A stretch of 23,223 nt of DNA from Chara braunii (lineage: Eukaryota > Streptophyta > Charophyceae > Charales > Characeae): assembly GCA_003427395.1 (NCBI GenBank), contig BFEA01000043.1:3300579-3323801 (forward strand). Direction: 5' to 3'. The position numbers and the translations under genes were made by a program. Below are positions 1-7,541 of this stretch, piece after piece; the stretch's first letter is position 1, and each line of letters begins with the position of its first letter. Below the pieces are notes generated by a model that had not been told where the DNA came from, ran no database searches, and worked only from the letters and a program-made list of their open reading frames with translations.

Positions 1-123
1 GCCAGAATCGTGAAACCCCCTCCCCTGCGGCCGCCACGTGTCCGCGAATCCGCGCGTCCGCGCGGACACGTCCGCAGGCTTCGCGGACTAGCCGTGGCCG
101 CGCTTGTTCGCCGCTGGGGGTGA
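1..123. other. GC-rich leader with short hairpin
   Basis: This stretch is strongly CG-rich. It contains a 10-bp perfect inverted repeat (cgtgtccgcg at 37-46, cgcggacacg at 61-70) around a 14-base loop. No open frame enters it from the downstream reverse transcriptase, because an in-frame TGA lies at 121-123. It may be the 5' untranslated part or flank of the retroelement, but nothing in the sequence decides this. Confidence 0.4.
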
Positions 124-1246
124 TTCATAGGTCCTCACGAATCCGTTGTTGATGTGCTCAACCACCATGCACTTTGGAATCACCATTTGGGTTATACCCA
201 CACTGATACCCTACCTTACCTATACGATGTGTTGAAAGCCCACAAGTCTCCTCCAACTCTTCGCAGCATTCTTGGAGTCATAACACAGAATACTTGTCCT
301 GTCCCCCCACGCACTCGCTTTCGTCCTTCAATTCGCACCATTCATGAACGGCCTCCTCACAAACCCTTGGCTAGCACAACGGCTACTTCGTCCTGTCTCA
401 GCACTGTTTTGCAAGGCGTGATCTCTACTCTTCGTGAGAAAGACACTGAGCTCTATCAACAGGAAGGTGTTCGACGGTGCTGGATCGTCCAGAGTGCTGA
501 TGAGGTGGCGATTGACCTGAAAAACAATGTGTCCTCTCTACGTGGCCTCTCTCCTCGCATGGTTGATTTCACCACAATGTACACCAACCTTCCTCATGAC
601 CGCATTCTGAATAATGTGGCAAAGGTTGTTGATGAAGCTCATGCTTATGCCCTTCAGCATACCCGCATGGATTTGCGTTACAGAGCCTTGAACATGTTTA
701 TTCGTGGGCCTTGCTCTGGCCAATGGACAACCGATTCANGACCAGACAGCCTTTCCGTTTCTCAGATTCTCCAACATCTTCGCTTTGTTGTAGGAAACAT
801 TTTTCCGTACACTAGAGATGGTATTCTTCGAAATCAAATCATTGGTATTCCAATGGGAACAAATGGTGGCCCAGAAATCTCCAATCTAACGCTCTATTGG
901 GATGAACTTCCGATGAAACACGATTTATTGATGACATTTGTCAACATGATCCCCAAGCTGCTCAGCGATACGCCTTCACTTATCATTGATGATGTTCTTT
1001 CATGGGGGCAATTACCTCCTCCTTCAGAGCACTATGGGCTCGAGTGGAAGGAAACTACGGCTACAGATGGCTCGTGTACCTACCTCCAACATCCCTTCCC
1101 ATCAACCGACCGGTGTGTTCACTGGGCAATTGACCAGATTTGAACGCATCTGCAATAATTGGCAGGACTTCCGAACTGCAGCGACAACACTCACTCGTTG
1201 CATGCTTTCTCGTGGCCATTCCCCACCAACCCTCGTTAAAGGATGA
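124..1246 (+). pseudogene. Reverse transcriptase of Penelope/TERT-like type, frameshifted and truncated
   Basis: The frame opens after a TGA at 121-123 and reads without a stop to 1143. The GTG at 154 is only the first possible non-ATG start, and similarity to the family seems to begin before it, so the 5' end is probably missing. Palm motif A is visible as VDFTTMYTNLPHDRI at about 562-606, motif B as GIPMGTNGGPEISNL at about 844-888, and motif C as IIDDVLSWG at about 982-1008. The YTNLPH and GIPMG motifs fit Penelope-like and telomerase-related RTs better than LINE, LTR or group II intron RTs. After about 1078 the matching sequence moves to frame 2 (SNIPSHQPTGVFTGQLTRF and following), which looks like the thumb. 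It then meets a TGA at 1244-1246. Motif B has Gly-Gly after the Asn; as I recall, relatives usually have Cys there. The copy is almost certainly inactive. I saw no endonuclease domain. Confidence 0.75.
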
Positions 1247-2447
1247 ACCTGCTACACACGCTCCCGCCAACGTCGCTATCCTACACACGTCACCCGTCTC
1301 TCTCAGTGGTTCCGACGCATGCTGCGATGGTCCTTGCATCACCCACTTTCTTCTTTATCCCCACATCGCTCTCGTCCTGTCACTGCTTGTTCCCACTGTT
1401 GCGGTTCCCACCGTCGTCGCTTCCACCGCTTTGGTCTCCACTGCTGCAATTTCTATTGCTGCTGTTTCAACTCCGGGTTTCACTCCAACTGTTTCTGCTA
1501 CGGAAGTTGCCTCCGCTGCGGTCCCTGCTACGGAAGTTGCCTCTGCTGCGGTTCCTGCTACAACAGTTGTCTCTGCTGCGGTTCCACTTTTTACCACTTC
1601 CTCTGCTTCTNTAGCTCGANTTTCTCATGCTATAGTTTTTACTGGTATAGCTTCCTCTACCCCAGCCCGACACTCGCGTCCTATGTTCCGACATCCTGCC
1701 CAATCCACCCCCCTTTCATCCCTCTCTGTGCTTGGCCGCAGACGGNTGCGTTCCTCCTCGCCACCCCCATCTTCTCCACGGTCTCGTTTGAGAATCGATT
1801 CTCTGGTTTCTATTCTTCCCATTGTTCCGCTTTCATTGCCAGTGACATCCTCATCTTCTGTTAGAAACATCGCCACTCCTCTTATTGTGTATCATCATCG
1901 ACGACATGCACAACATCGCCACTTGGCCAGGGATCAGCGGCCTGCTTCTTTGTCTACCCCAATTTTCTTTGTGCCTCCTCCACAGGTTGTTGCGGTTCCG
2001 TTGTCCCAAACGGATACATTTGCTCCTATGCCTCCTGCGGACAGTCCAGCTGCTTGCGGACAGTCCAGCTGCTTGCACACAGCCACAACACCATGTTTTA
2101 TGTCCTTCCATGTTCGTTTGTCCCCCAGCTGTACAACATGCGGCCCCGAACGCTGAGGGCCTGGAACATGATCAACTCAGACTGCATTTAACCCCGCAAG
2201 GCAGAGACCACACGGGAGATTTGCAAATGGCTGACCAGGATCATATGGATGAACCACATACTTGTGCCCCACCCTGTGTGGCCCCGAACGCTGAGGGACT
2301 GGAACATGATCTGCTCGGACTGCATGTAATCCCACATGGCGCAGACCCCACGAGGGATTTGCAAATGGCTGACCAGGATCACATGGATGAACCGCATACT
2401 TGTGCACCACCCTGCGCAGACCCCACGGGTGATCTACAAATGACTGA
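1247..2447 (+). pseudogene. Low-complexity linker between RT and protease modules
   Basis: Two frames are open here. Frame 0 (1140-2156) reads as Ala/Val/Thr/Ser/Pro-rich sequence, with short peptides such as ATEVASAAVP repeated. Frame 2 (open after the 1246 stop to 1864) reads first as an Arg-rich continuation (TRLSQWFRRMLRW) and then as a Cys-rich tract. From 2157 the plausible frame is 1, which reads as acidic sequence with MADQDHMDEPHTCAPPC repeated. Frame 0 then resumes at 2448 with the protease. I cannot say which frame was the original one throughout. It is best read as a fast-evolving disordered spacer of a polyprotein. Several undetermined bases (1612, 1620, 1746) add uncertainty. 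Confidence 0.45.
1495..1584 (+). repeat. Three tandem 30-bp units in the linker
   Basis: Units start at 1495, 1525 and 1555, with the core ctgctacggaagttgcctc. The third unit is diverged (ctacaacagttgtctc). The period is ten codons, so each unit adds a decapeptide without shifting the frame: ATEVASAAVP in one frame, a Cys-rich decapeptide in another. Confidence 0.85.
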
Positions 2448-2450
2448 CCA
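2142..2450 (+). repeat. 138-bp tandem repeat, two units plus a partial third
   Basis: The unit begins ggccccgaacgctgaggg at 2142 and again at 2280, a spacing of 138 bp (46 codons). Each unit contains gatttgcaaatggctgacca and encodes LQMADQDHMDEPHTCAPPC in frame 1. A third, partial unit (GADPT-DLQMTDQ type) begins near 2417. The codon-multiple period and conserved peptide suggest that the repeat expanded within coding sequence. Confidence 0.85.
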
Positions 2451-3350
2451 ACCAAACCAGCCGCCAATCTCTGTGGTCTGACTACAACTAATAGCTGCCT
2501 TCACATTTTCAATCGGTCGTTGTATACACCATCAGATTTCCTTGCAATTGTCCTACAGCTTGATGTTGATCTCGCTGATCCCCCCGACCTACAGCCAGAG
2601 CATCGTAATTACACCAGGGAAGGAGGTTTTACCATTGCTGTCCTAGGAATAGCGATGAGGAACCGCCAACTTGAACTACGCCATGCTCTACCAGGTGAGT
2701 TGTTTAATCCTCCATCCCACATCTCTGCCTGCATTGTGCATGGGCCTGGCCATTACATGGCTATTGTACACGCCTCTGACCATTGGGAGGTGTGGAGCAA
2801 CGGTGTCATGGTCCATGCCATGATTGATATTACTGATTTCTTACTCTATGATGCTGTTCTCTTGCCACATCAAACTGTCCGCAATCTCCTTTATGTCGAA
2901 GATCATTCCTCCGCCACCGCAGTGCAGCAGTACAATGTACACACACTATGTGACCTTCTCCTTTGTACAGCCACAGACATTGTTGCACTTGGGTGTACTC
3001 GCCATCATCTTTGTCACAATCACTACCANGAGATGGTTTCTGCATCCATGTGTGTACAGGATTGTCCCTCCGTTCCTGACTGCAGCCACCCTCCTCATCC
3101 GGACACTATATGTCCATTTTGTGGCCACGGACNCTATGCTGAATGCATGCTCTTTTGTGGGGGGCGTTCTTCCTTTATTCTGGCCTGCAATAGACATGCT
3201 ATTTGTNAGGAATGTATGGTTGGCATGCTTAATGCCAGCCGTCGTGGCAGTTGTTGTTTTGAGAATGCTCAGTNAGGTCTTCCATGCGCTCATCCACCCC
3301 ATCCTTACAATGTGTGTCCTTTCTGTCGTCAAGGACAGCCTCATTCTTGA
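2448..3350 (+). CDS. Josephin-like cysteine protease followed by two RING-like zinc fingers (part of the broken polyprotein)
   Basis: The open frame runs from just after a TGA (2445-2447) to a TGA at 3348-3350, about 300 residues. There is no ATG near the start, which supports readthrough from an upstream polyprotein. Residues 1-135 resemble the Josephin domain of ataxin-3-type deubiquitinases. The candidate catalytic Cys lies in NLCGLTTTNSC (codon 2472-2474). Next comes RNYTREGGFTIAVL, then the candidate His in GHYMAIV (codon 2751), and WEVWSNG with a candidate Asn (codon 2799). The Cys-His spacing of 93 residues and His-Asn spacing of 16 are close to the family pattern (about 105 and 15 in ataxin-3). 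The C-terminal half carries two Cys/His modules, each with C-x9-C-x2-H-x2-C and ending in a CPFC pair. Three undetermined bases fall in this part. The predicted role is cleavage of ubiquitin from proteins. The family call rests on motif reading only. Confidence 0.6.
   Translation, partial: PTKPAANLCGLTTTNSCLHIFNRSLYTPSDFLAIVLQLDVDLADPPDLQPEHRNYTREGGFTIAVLGIAMRNRQLELRHALPGELFNPPSHISACIVHGPGHYMAIVHASDHWEVWSNGVMVHAMIDITDFLLYDAVLLPHQTVRNLLYVEDHSSATAVQQYNVHTLCDLLLCTATDIVALGCTRHHLCHNHYXEMVSASMCVQDCPSVPDCSHPPHPDTICPFCGHGXYAECMLFCGGRSSFILACNRHAICXECMVGMLNASRRGSCCFENAQXGLPCAHPPHPYNVCPFCRQGQPHS
2946..3337 (+). other. Tandem RING-like zinc-finger region
   Basis: The first module reads CDLLLC, nine residues, C-TR-H-HL-C, then C-SHPPHPDTI-CPFC (about 2946-3120). 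The second reads CMLFC, nine residues, C-NR-H-AI-C, then C-AHPPHPYNV-CPFC (about 3144-3330). The repeated C-x9-C-x2-H-x2-C core and repeated HPPHP-x3-CPFC tail show an internal duplication. RING domains usually start C-x2-C; here the first pair is C-x3-C or C-x4-C, so these may be atypical or decayed RINGs, or another treble-clef finger. Confidence 0.55.
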
Positions 3351-3880
3351 GCTTTTTCTTGCCCTTTCCTTTGCCCTCTTCCTCATTCTACACTCTGTAT
3401 TTTCCCTCTTCCATTCTTTGTTTGTCCTCTCTCTGTCTCTTTTCCCTGTGTTTAACACCTTCCCCTTCACTCTGCCTCTCTCACAGCGTGCAAGTGGGCT
3501 GTTATGGCATACGGGGATGGGGGCAGCTCGCGCTCAACTTCATCAACATGGCGAGCCTTGCACGTGAGAGGCACAGTGGAGGTGGAGTTCAAAGAAGAAT
3601 GAGAAATTTAATGGTTTCAATCTGCCCTTGCTTTTTCTTTTTCTTTTTGTTTTTATTTTTGCAATGTGCCCGTTTTTTGTTTTTATTCTTTGTTTCGCAA
3701 AGTGCGCTCTTTTAGTTTGTAGTTATGTGACAATATATATATTCTGCTCTCTCCCAGAGGACCCTAAATCCGCGCTCATTTCTTTTTTTGAGAGTTGGCT
3801 GTCAAGGGGGGGGAACGGGGGTATAAATTGGTTTTAAAGGGGCTAAAGGGGTTTAAAGCGGGGTCCCTAGTGCGATTCTG
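3351..3880. other. Non-coding, pyrimidine-rich then T-rich spacer
   Basis: Positions 3351-3480 are almost pure pyrimidine and may be the 3' untranslated end of the retroelement. An imperfect inverted repeat pairs ctctcacagcgtgcaag (3476-3494) with cttgcacgtgagag (3557-3570). Positions 3620-3800 are T-rich with no gene. No tail or target duplication is visible here. Confidence 0.4.
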
Positions 3881-3918
3881 TTGTTTTCTTTTTTATCTCC
3901 GATTCTATGTGGAATTCT

Positions 3919-4440
3919 GATGTGACCCTCAGCGAAAAGTCATTGGTATTGCAATTCTAGTGTTCTACACAACATTTTTGTCCGTTTTTTTTTTGTTTTT
4001 TTAATGCGCTGGGGCTGCCCGGAACCTTGCCCGGGGGTCATGCCCAGCCGGGCACCCGGGCGTGGGTATGGGGATTAGTTGGGTGCCCAGGCCCCCGGAA
4101 AAACAGCCTAGACCCTGAGGCAAAAGTTGTTCAGTTTACCAATGGGCCTAGCTCAGTCGGTACACCCATGAACTGTTGAAATGCACAGACCCAAGTTCGA
4201 ATCCACATACAATCAGAATAAGATAATTAATAGATTATGAATTGCCCCCAGAGGGCCGGTCAGTTCCCTCTTGTTATCTTTTTTTTTTTTTGTTTGTAAG
4301 TTGTTCACTTTATTTTTCTGCACAGCATTTGTTTTTTTCCAGATTTTTCGGGTTTTTTTTTTTTTTTTTTTTTTTTTACAGGGACCTTCCCTGGCCCACC
4401 TGGGCAACCAAGGTCCCTTGGGCGGCCCAGTTGCTAATGC
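3919..4440. repeat. Dispersed repeat C, copy 1, interrupted by a SINE
   Basis: Sequence around 4114-4138 (ctgaggcaaaagttgttcag and following) continues, after an inserted SINE, at 4298-4440 (ttatttttctgcacagcatt, then gggaccttccctgg). The same sequence runs uninterrupted at 9048-9230. Upstream, gatgtgaccct occurs at both 3919 and 9039. The copies are clearly diverged. The 4000-4100 part is CG-rich with many cccggg-like words. No coding capacity was recognised. Confidence 0.65.
4139..4297 (+). mobile_element. tRNA-derived SINE with T-rich tail and 15-bp target duplication
   Basis: The head contains a pol III A-box-like tagctcagtcgg (about 4148-4159) and a B-box-like agttcgaatcc (about 4193-4203), with tRNA-like spacing. 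It does not fold as a working tRNA: the acceptor and T stems do not pair. The 3' end is T-rich (tttttttttttgtttgt). It is flanked by aagttgttcagttta (4124-4138) and aagttgttcacttta (4298-4312), a 15-bp duplication with one mismatch. The paralogous repeat at 9058-9072 has a single copy of this sequence and no insert, so it is an empty site. Confidence 0.8.
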
Positions 4441-4786
4441 AGGTGACTCATTGGAAAATAATAGCAACAAAGGAAGCAGAAAGAGGATTGAAACAGGCGC
4501 ATAAAGTCCAGTTTTATTTTCTTCTTTGAAGTTGCAGACATTGGGACGCTGGAGTCTGTTTTTTTTTTTTCAAAAAAGGACCTTGTTTCCAGCACAAGCC
4601 AAACCTGGGTAACGGTCCCAGCACTATCCGGGTTGAGATGTTGACAAATTCCCGGCCTCGTTGATTGTACATAGAATAGAACTGCAGCTTTCTGTAGGCC
4701 GCGGCTTCTGATGTCAGGGACGCGGGGCCCGTTTCCCAGCCGGCAATGGGATTTTTTTCTAGTTTTTAGTTAAAAAAAAAAAAAGA
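4441..4786. other. No recognisable gene
   Basis: This is unique-looking sequence between repeat C and element A, with a T tract near 4559-4570 and an A tract near 4771-4784. No convincing open frame, tRNA or inverted repeat was seen. Confidence 0.4.
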
Positions 4787-6121
4787 GAGCAATAGCAAAA
4801 TGAGTCAAATGAGAGAATTCCAAGTTGCAAAATCACATTGAAAGCCGGAAACGGCGGAAAGTCGTAAGCTGTCCAGGGGCAAGGTCCCATTAGCAAAGAG
4901 GATTGGATTGAGATCCTGAATCTGGACGTGGTGTAAGCACAGATGCAGAAAAGCAGTTCAATCTCGATTTCCTGCACATCTCCACAAACTCGTCCAGATT
5001 CAGGCCTTCGATCCGATCCTCTTTGCTAGTGGGACCTCGCCCCAGGAAGCAGAAATGCACTGATATAGTCATCCAGAGGAGAACAGAAGCAGCAAACTCA
5101 ATTGTTCACGAAAGCCCTCTCTCGCCACCATCAACAATGTACCCGAAGCTCGTTCCCCTATTGGCGCTCAGCGCCCAGACTACGGTCTTACAGCTACTAT
5201 TCTAGCCTACAAATATGACAAAGCACCCAGTCAACGTCAGCAGCAGCAGCAACCGAATTACATGCAGATGTCGACCATATGGACCCCCGCCAGGACCAGG
5301 TACGCGCTCTCACATCTTCTCCCTCACTCGCCCTCTCAATGCTCATCCTCGTCTTCACCCACAGCTTCTCCTCCAGTTCCGAAGACCACCGCCACTCTCA
5401 CTGGCTTTCCACTGGCTCAAGCCCGGCTATGGTGGCTGAGCTATGGCGCTGCTTCCACGCAGCCCCCACCACCTGACGACCGTGCTCGATCGACAATTCC
5501 ACTAGACGCAGCGGCATCTGAGCGCTCAAGCCAGCAGCACTGCTGCACAGGACCAAAGTGCCTGAATGCCTCACTTGTGGCCTGGCCCTTTCTTATGTGG
5601 AAAGCGGCCTGACCTGTAGGCTGATCGACTGGGAGGACCGGATGCCCAGTAGCTCCACGTTGGGGTGAAGTGTCTGCGCCCAGGCCCGTTCAGACAGTGG
5701 CCTGGGCCCGCAGCAATTAGGCGCGCCCAACCACCCAGTGCCCAGTGCGGTGTTCCCTGCTTCCTGATAGGCCAAGAGGCCAGCTTCCAATTCAAGAACA
5801 GAAGAGCCCGGAAGGCTCACGAAAGATTATGATGCTCGCGAGCAGCGCATACGTAACCAGCTGGCGCGAGGTAACTGTCCGGCGCCCACCAGGGCTGGCA
5901 AATTTTGCAATATTCAGGCCTGTTTGAAGTGCAGGGCCCACCTTCACTTAGGGCGGACACAACACTTGCAGCGGGGGGCCCATACAGGCATGCCGAGGAC
6001 TCATATCCTCGCAATCACCAGTTCACACAGCATCAGAGAGCATGTGCACTGATATGGCTGTTGATACTCGGAGAGTTTAGATTCCCCAAACAACTGCAGC
6101 CTGCAAAAAAAAAAAAAAAAA
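4787..6121 (+). mobile_element. Element A, copy 1 (non-autonomous, A-tailed)
   Basis: This is homologous in the same order to element A copy 2 (7562-8652). Shared blocks include aaaatcacattgaaagcc (about 4830), ggcgctcagcgcccagac (about 5163), ctatggtggctgagctatgg (about 5428) and ccttcacttagggcgg (about 5941). It ends in a run of A's (6103-6121). It is longer than copy 2 because it carries an extra segment of about 170 bp with an inverted repeat. Both copies have a GT after an AG at an aligned site (ccaggtacgcgctctcacat here, acaaggtatgtgcccttaca in copy 2), which could be a remnant splice donor. No long conserved reading frame was found, and no target duplication was found for this copy. 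Confidence 0.65.
4881..5037. repeat. Inverted repeat of about 48 bp within element A copy 1
   Basis: The left arm at 4881-4928 (aaggtcccattagcaaagag and following) is the reverse complement, with a few mismatches, of 4991-5037 (cgtccagattcagg through gctagtgggacct). The spacer is 62 bases. The corresponding part of element A copy 2 lacks this segment. Confidence 0.85.
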
Positions 6122-6128
6122 AACTGCA

Positions 6129-6585
6129 TGTTGACTATATACTACATGCGGTGCATCGACGTGCGCTGCACAGCGCACGACGCGTGCTCACTGGGTGCGG
6201 CGCACCCCGAAAACAAGGGGTCGGGAAAAAAGAAAAAAGTTGTGGAGGGGGGTTGTAGGCCCGAGTAGGATGTGGCGTGAACCGAGACAAAAAAAAAAAA
6301 AAGTCAAAAAACGCGGGAGCTCAAGGCACTTCGAGTTTGTACTACTAGGGGCTGCCCCACACTGGCAGGAGCAAGGCAGAAGCAGCCCCCGGCGTGCGTT
6401 GCCCATCGCCTCGTGCTTCACGTCTCCTGTGCAACAGAAGCAGCCCTTGGCGTCGTCGCTCAGCCATAGCCAGCGCACAACACGGGCAGCGGGAAAGAGC
6501 CGAAGGAAGCAGCGGGAGGCGCAAGGCCTCATCTCCGACAGTCGCCGGGTAATCACCAGCCCCCCCCCCCCTCCTTCTCTCTCTC

Positions 6586-6646
<61 letters not shown>

Positions 6647-7306
6647 ATCATATTCTTCCTCCCACCATCATTTTTCANCTCTCTCTCTCTCTCTCTCTCT
6701 CCATCATATTCTTCCTCCCACCATCATTTTTCATCCCTCCGTCCACCTTTCTTCCTCCGCTTCCCATCATCCTTCCTTCCGCCTTTCCTCCAGATGCTGT
6801 TTCCTTTTTTTTTTTTTTTGCGTGTGTTACAAGCAGGACAGGGGTGGAGCCTGTGGGGCTTGTGGAGGGAGGGGGAATGTTGGGAGGGCATGTGGGGGAG
6901 AACGGGGGGGGGACTGGGAGTGTTGGAACGAGGGAGGGGGCAATGGGGGTGGGTTGAAGAGGGACTCCCGACACAAGGGGCTGACACCTGGGCTGTTTGT
7001 GGATCGTGTGTGCGCAGGTGAAGATGTCGGTGGGCTGACGCCTATGCAATCTGCGAATGTTAAGGAAAAACAACAAGACAAGGAAACTCCAAAAAAAAAA
7101 AAAGGTCGCGCGCACCTGGTGCATATGCGGCCTGTATGTGCGCATGCCCCAGCGCATCTGCACACAGTGCACCAGACAGCAGCGCAGCGCGTCGCGCGGT
7201 GCGCCCCCGGGTGTGCAGTGCGCGGCGGCGCACGCACAGCTCGGATCCGCGCATTGCGTGCTGCGCAGCGCACAGGCCAGGTGCGCCGCATGTATGATAT
7301 ACAGCA
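6129..7306. mobile_element. Putative TIR element inserted next to the tail of element A copy 1
   Basis: The left end (tatactacatgcggtgcatc at about 6138, then gtgcgctgcacagcgcac) matches the reverse complement of the right end (tgctgtatatcatacatgcg, then tgtgcgctgcgcagc) over about 50 bases with mismatches. The interior is low-complexity: A tracts, a CT microsatellite, a T tract, a G-rich segment and a TGCGC-rich right side. No transposase or convincing frame was seen, and no target duplication was identified. The ends are themselves hairpin-forming, so chance similarity from GCGC-rich sequence is possible. Confidence 0.4.
6560..6733. repeat. CT microsatellite with duplicated flank
   Basis: A C run at about 6560-6570 leads into a (CT)n tract to about 6643, then ccatcatattcttcctccca and the following caccatcatttttca. 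A second (CT)n tract (about 6679-6699) and an exact second copy of the same flank follow. Frames that look long here are artefacts of the dinucleotide repeat. Confidence 0.95.
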
Positions 7307-7541
7307 TATAGCCATTATTGGTAGAGATATCTTGAAGTTTAGAGTTCTGTAAATTTGGTTGGTAGAATTAATTCGACTTTCCCTTTTTGTTTTCGATGCT
7401 GTTGTGTTTAGCTCTAGTTTGGTGCGTTGTTGCGTTTTTGCACAGGGGTGAGGCTCTGCCTGGGATGCAAGGTCGGGAGGCCCTGTGACCCCTGCATTTG
7501 TCATTTTGTATATGTTCTGCCTTGGCCACTGGGCCTGCGAT
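7307..7541. other. No recognisable gene
   Basis: This is the spacer between the TIR element and element A copy 2. It is the pre-insertion flank of copy 2, and its right end provides one copy of the 20-bp direct repeat. Nothing else was recognised. Confidence 0.4.

Larger units (their letters stand above)
124..3350 (+). mobile_element. Decayed retroelement coding region: RT, linker, Josephin-like protease, tandem RING-like fingers
   Basis: Three recognisable modules lie on the same strand in this order: reverse transcriptase (about 124-1246), an Ala/Val/Ser/Pro-rich and then acidic linker (about 1247-2447), and a Josephin-like protease plus two zinc fingers (2448-3350). They fall in different frames (1, then 2, then 0/1, then 0), with a TGA at 1244-1246, so no single protein can be made from this copy. 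Having the modules close together, with no intergenic signals between them, suggests one ancestral polyprotein disrupted by small indels. That is an inference. The alternative is two neighbouring genes, an RT and a separate protease-RING gene. I see no LTRs, target duplication, GIY-YIG endonuclease or poly-A tail that would define the ends. A pyrimidine-rich tract follows immediately at 3351. Confidence 0.65.

Noticed and set aside
1319-1864. Cys-rich peptide frame (CYGSCLRCG repeats) as a metallothionein-like gene
   Set aside because: It is the alternative reading of the 30-bp linker repeats. The Ala/Val/Pro frame is equally open and the region sits inside the decayed retroelement.
3-3570. 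LTR retrotransposon
   Set aside because: No long terminal repeats, no primer binding site, no integrase or gag zinc knuckle; RT motifs are of another type.
3476-3570. Inverted repeat as a transposon end
   Set aside because: The arms are short and interrupted by a 2-base bulge, and no flanking duplication exists; it may be chance.
4144-4212. Functional tRNA gene
   Set aside because: A and B boxes are present, but the acceptor and T stems do not pair, the anticodon stem is unclear, and target duplications show it to be a SINE head.
6195-7352. Longest plus-strand open frame (385 codons) across the CT microsatellite
   Set aside because: Ser/Leu runs come from the CT repeat, the start is Lys/Arg from A tracts, and opposing frames are equally long. 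No domain was seen, and it crosses a putative transposon boundary.
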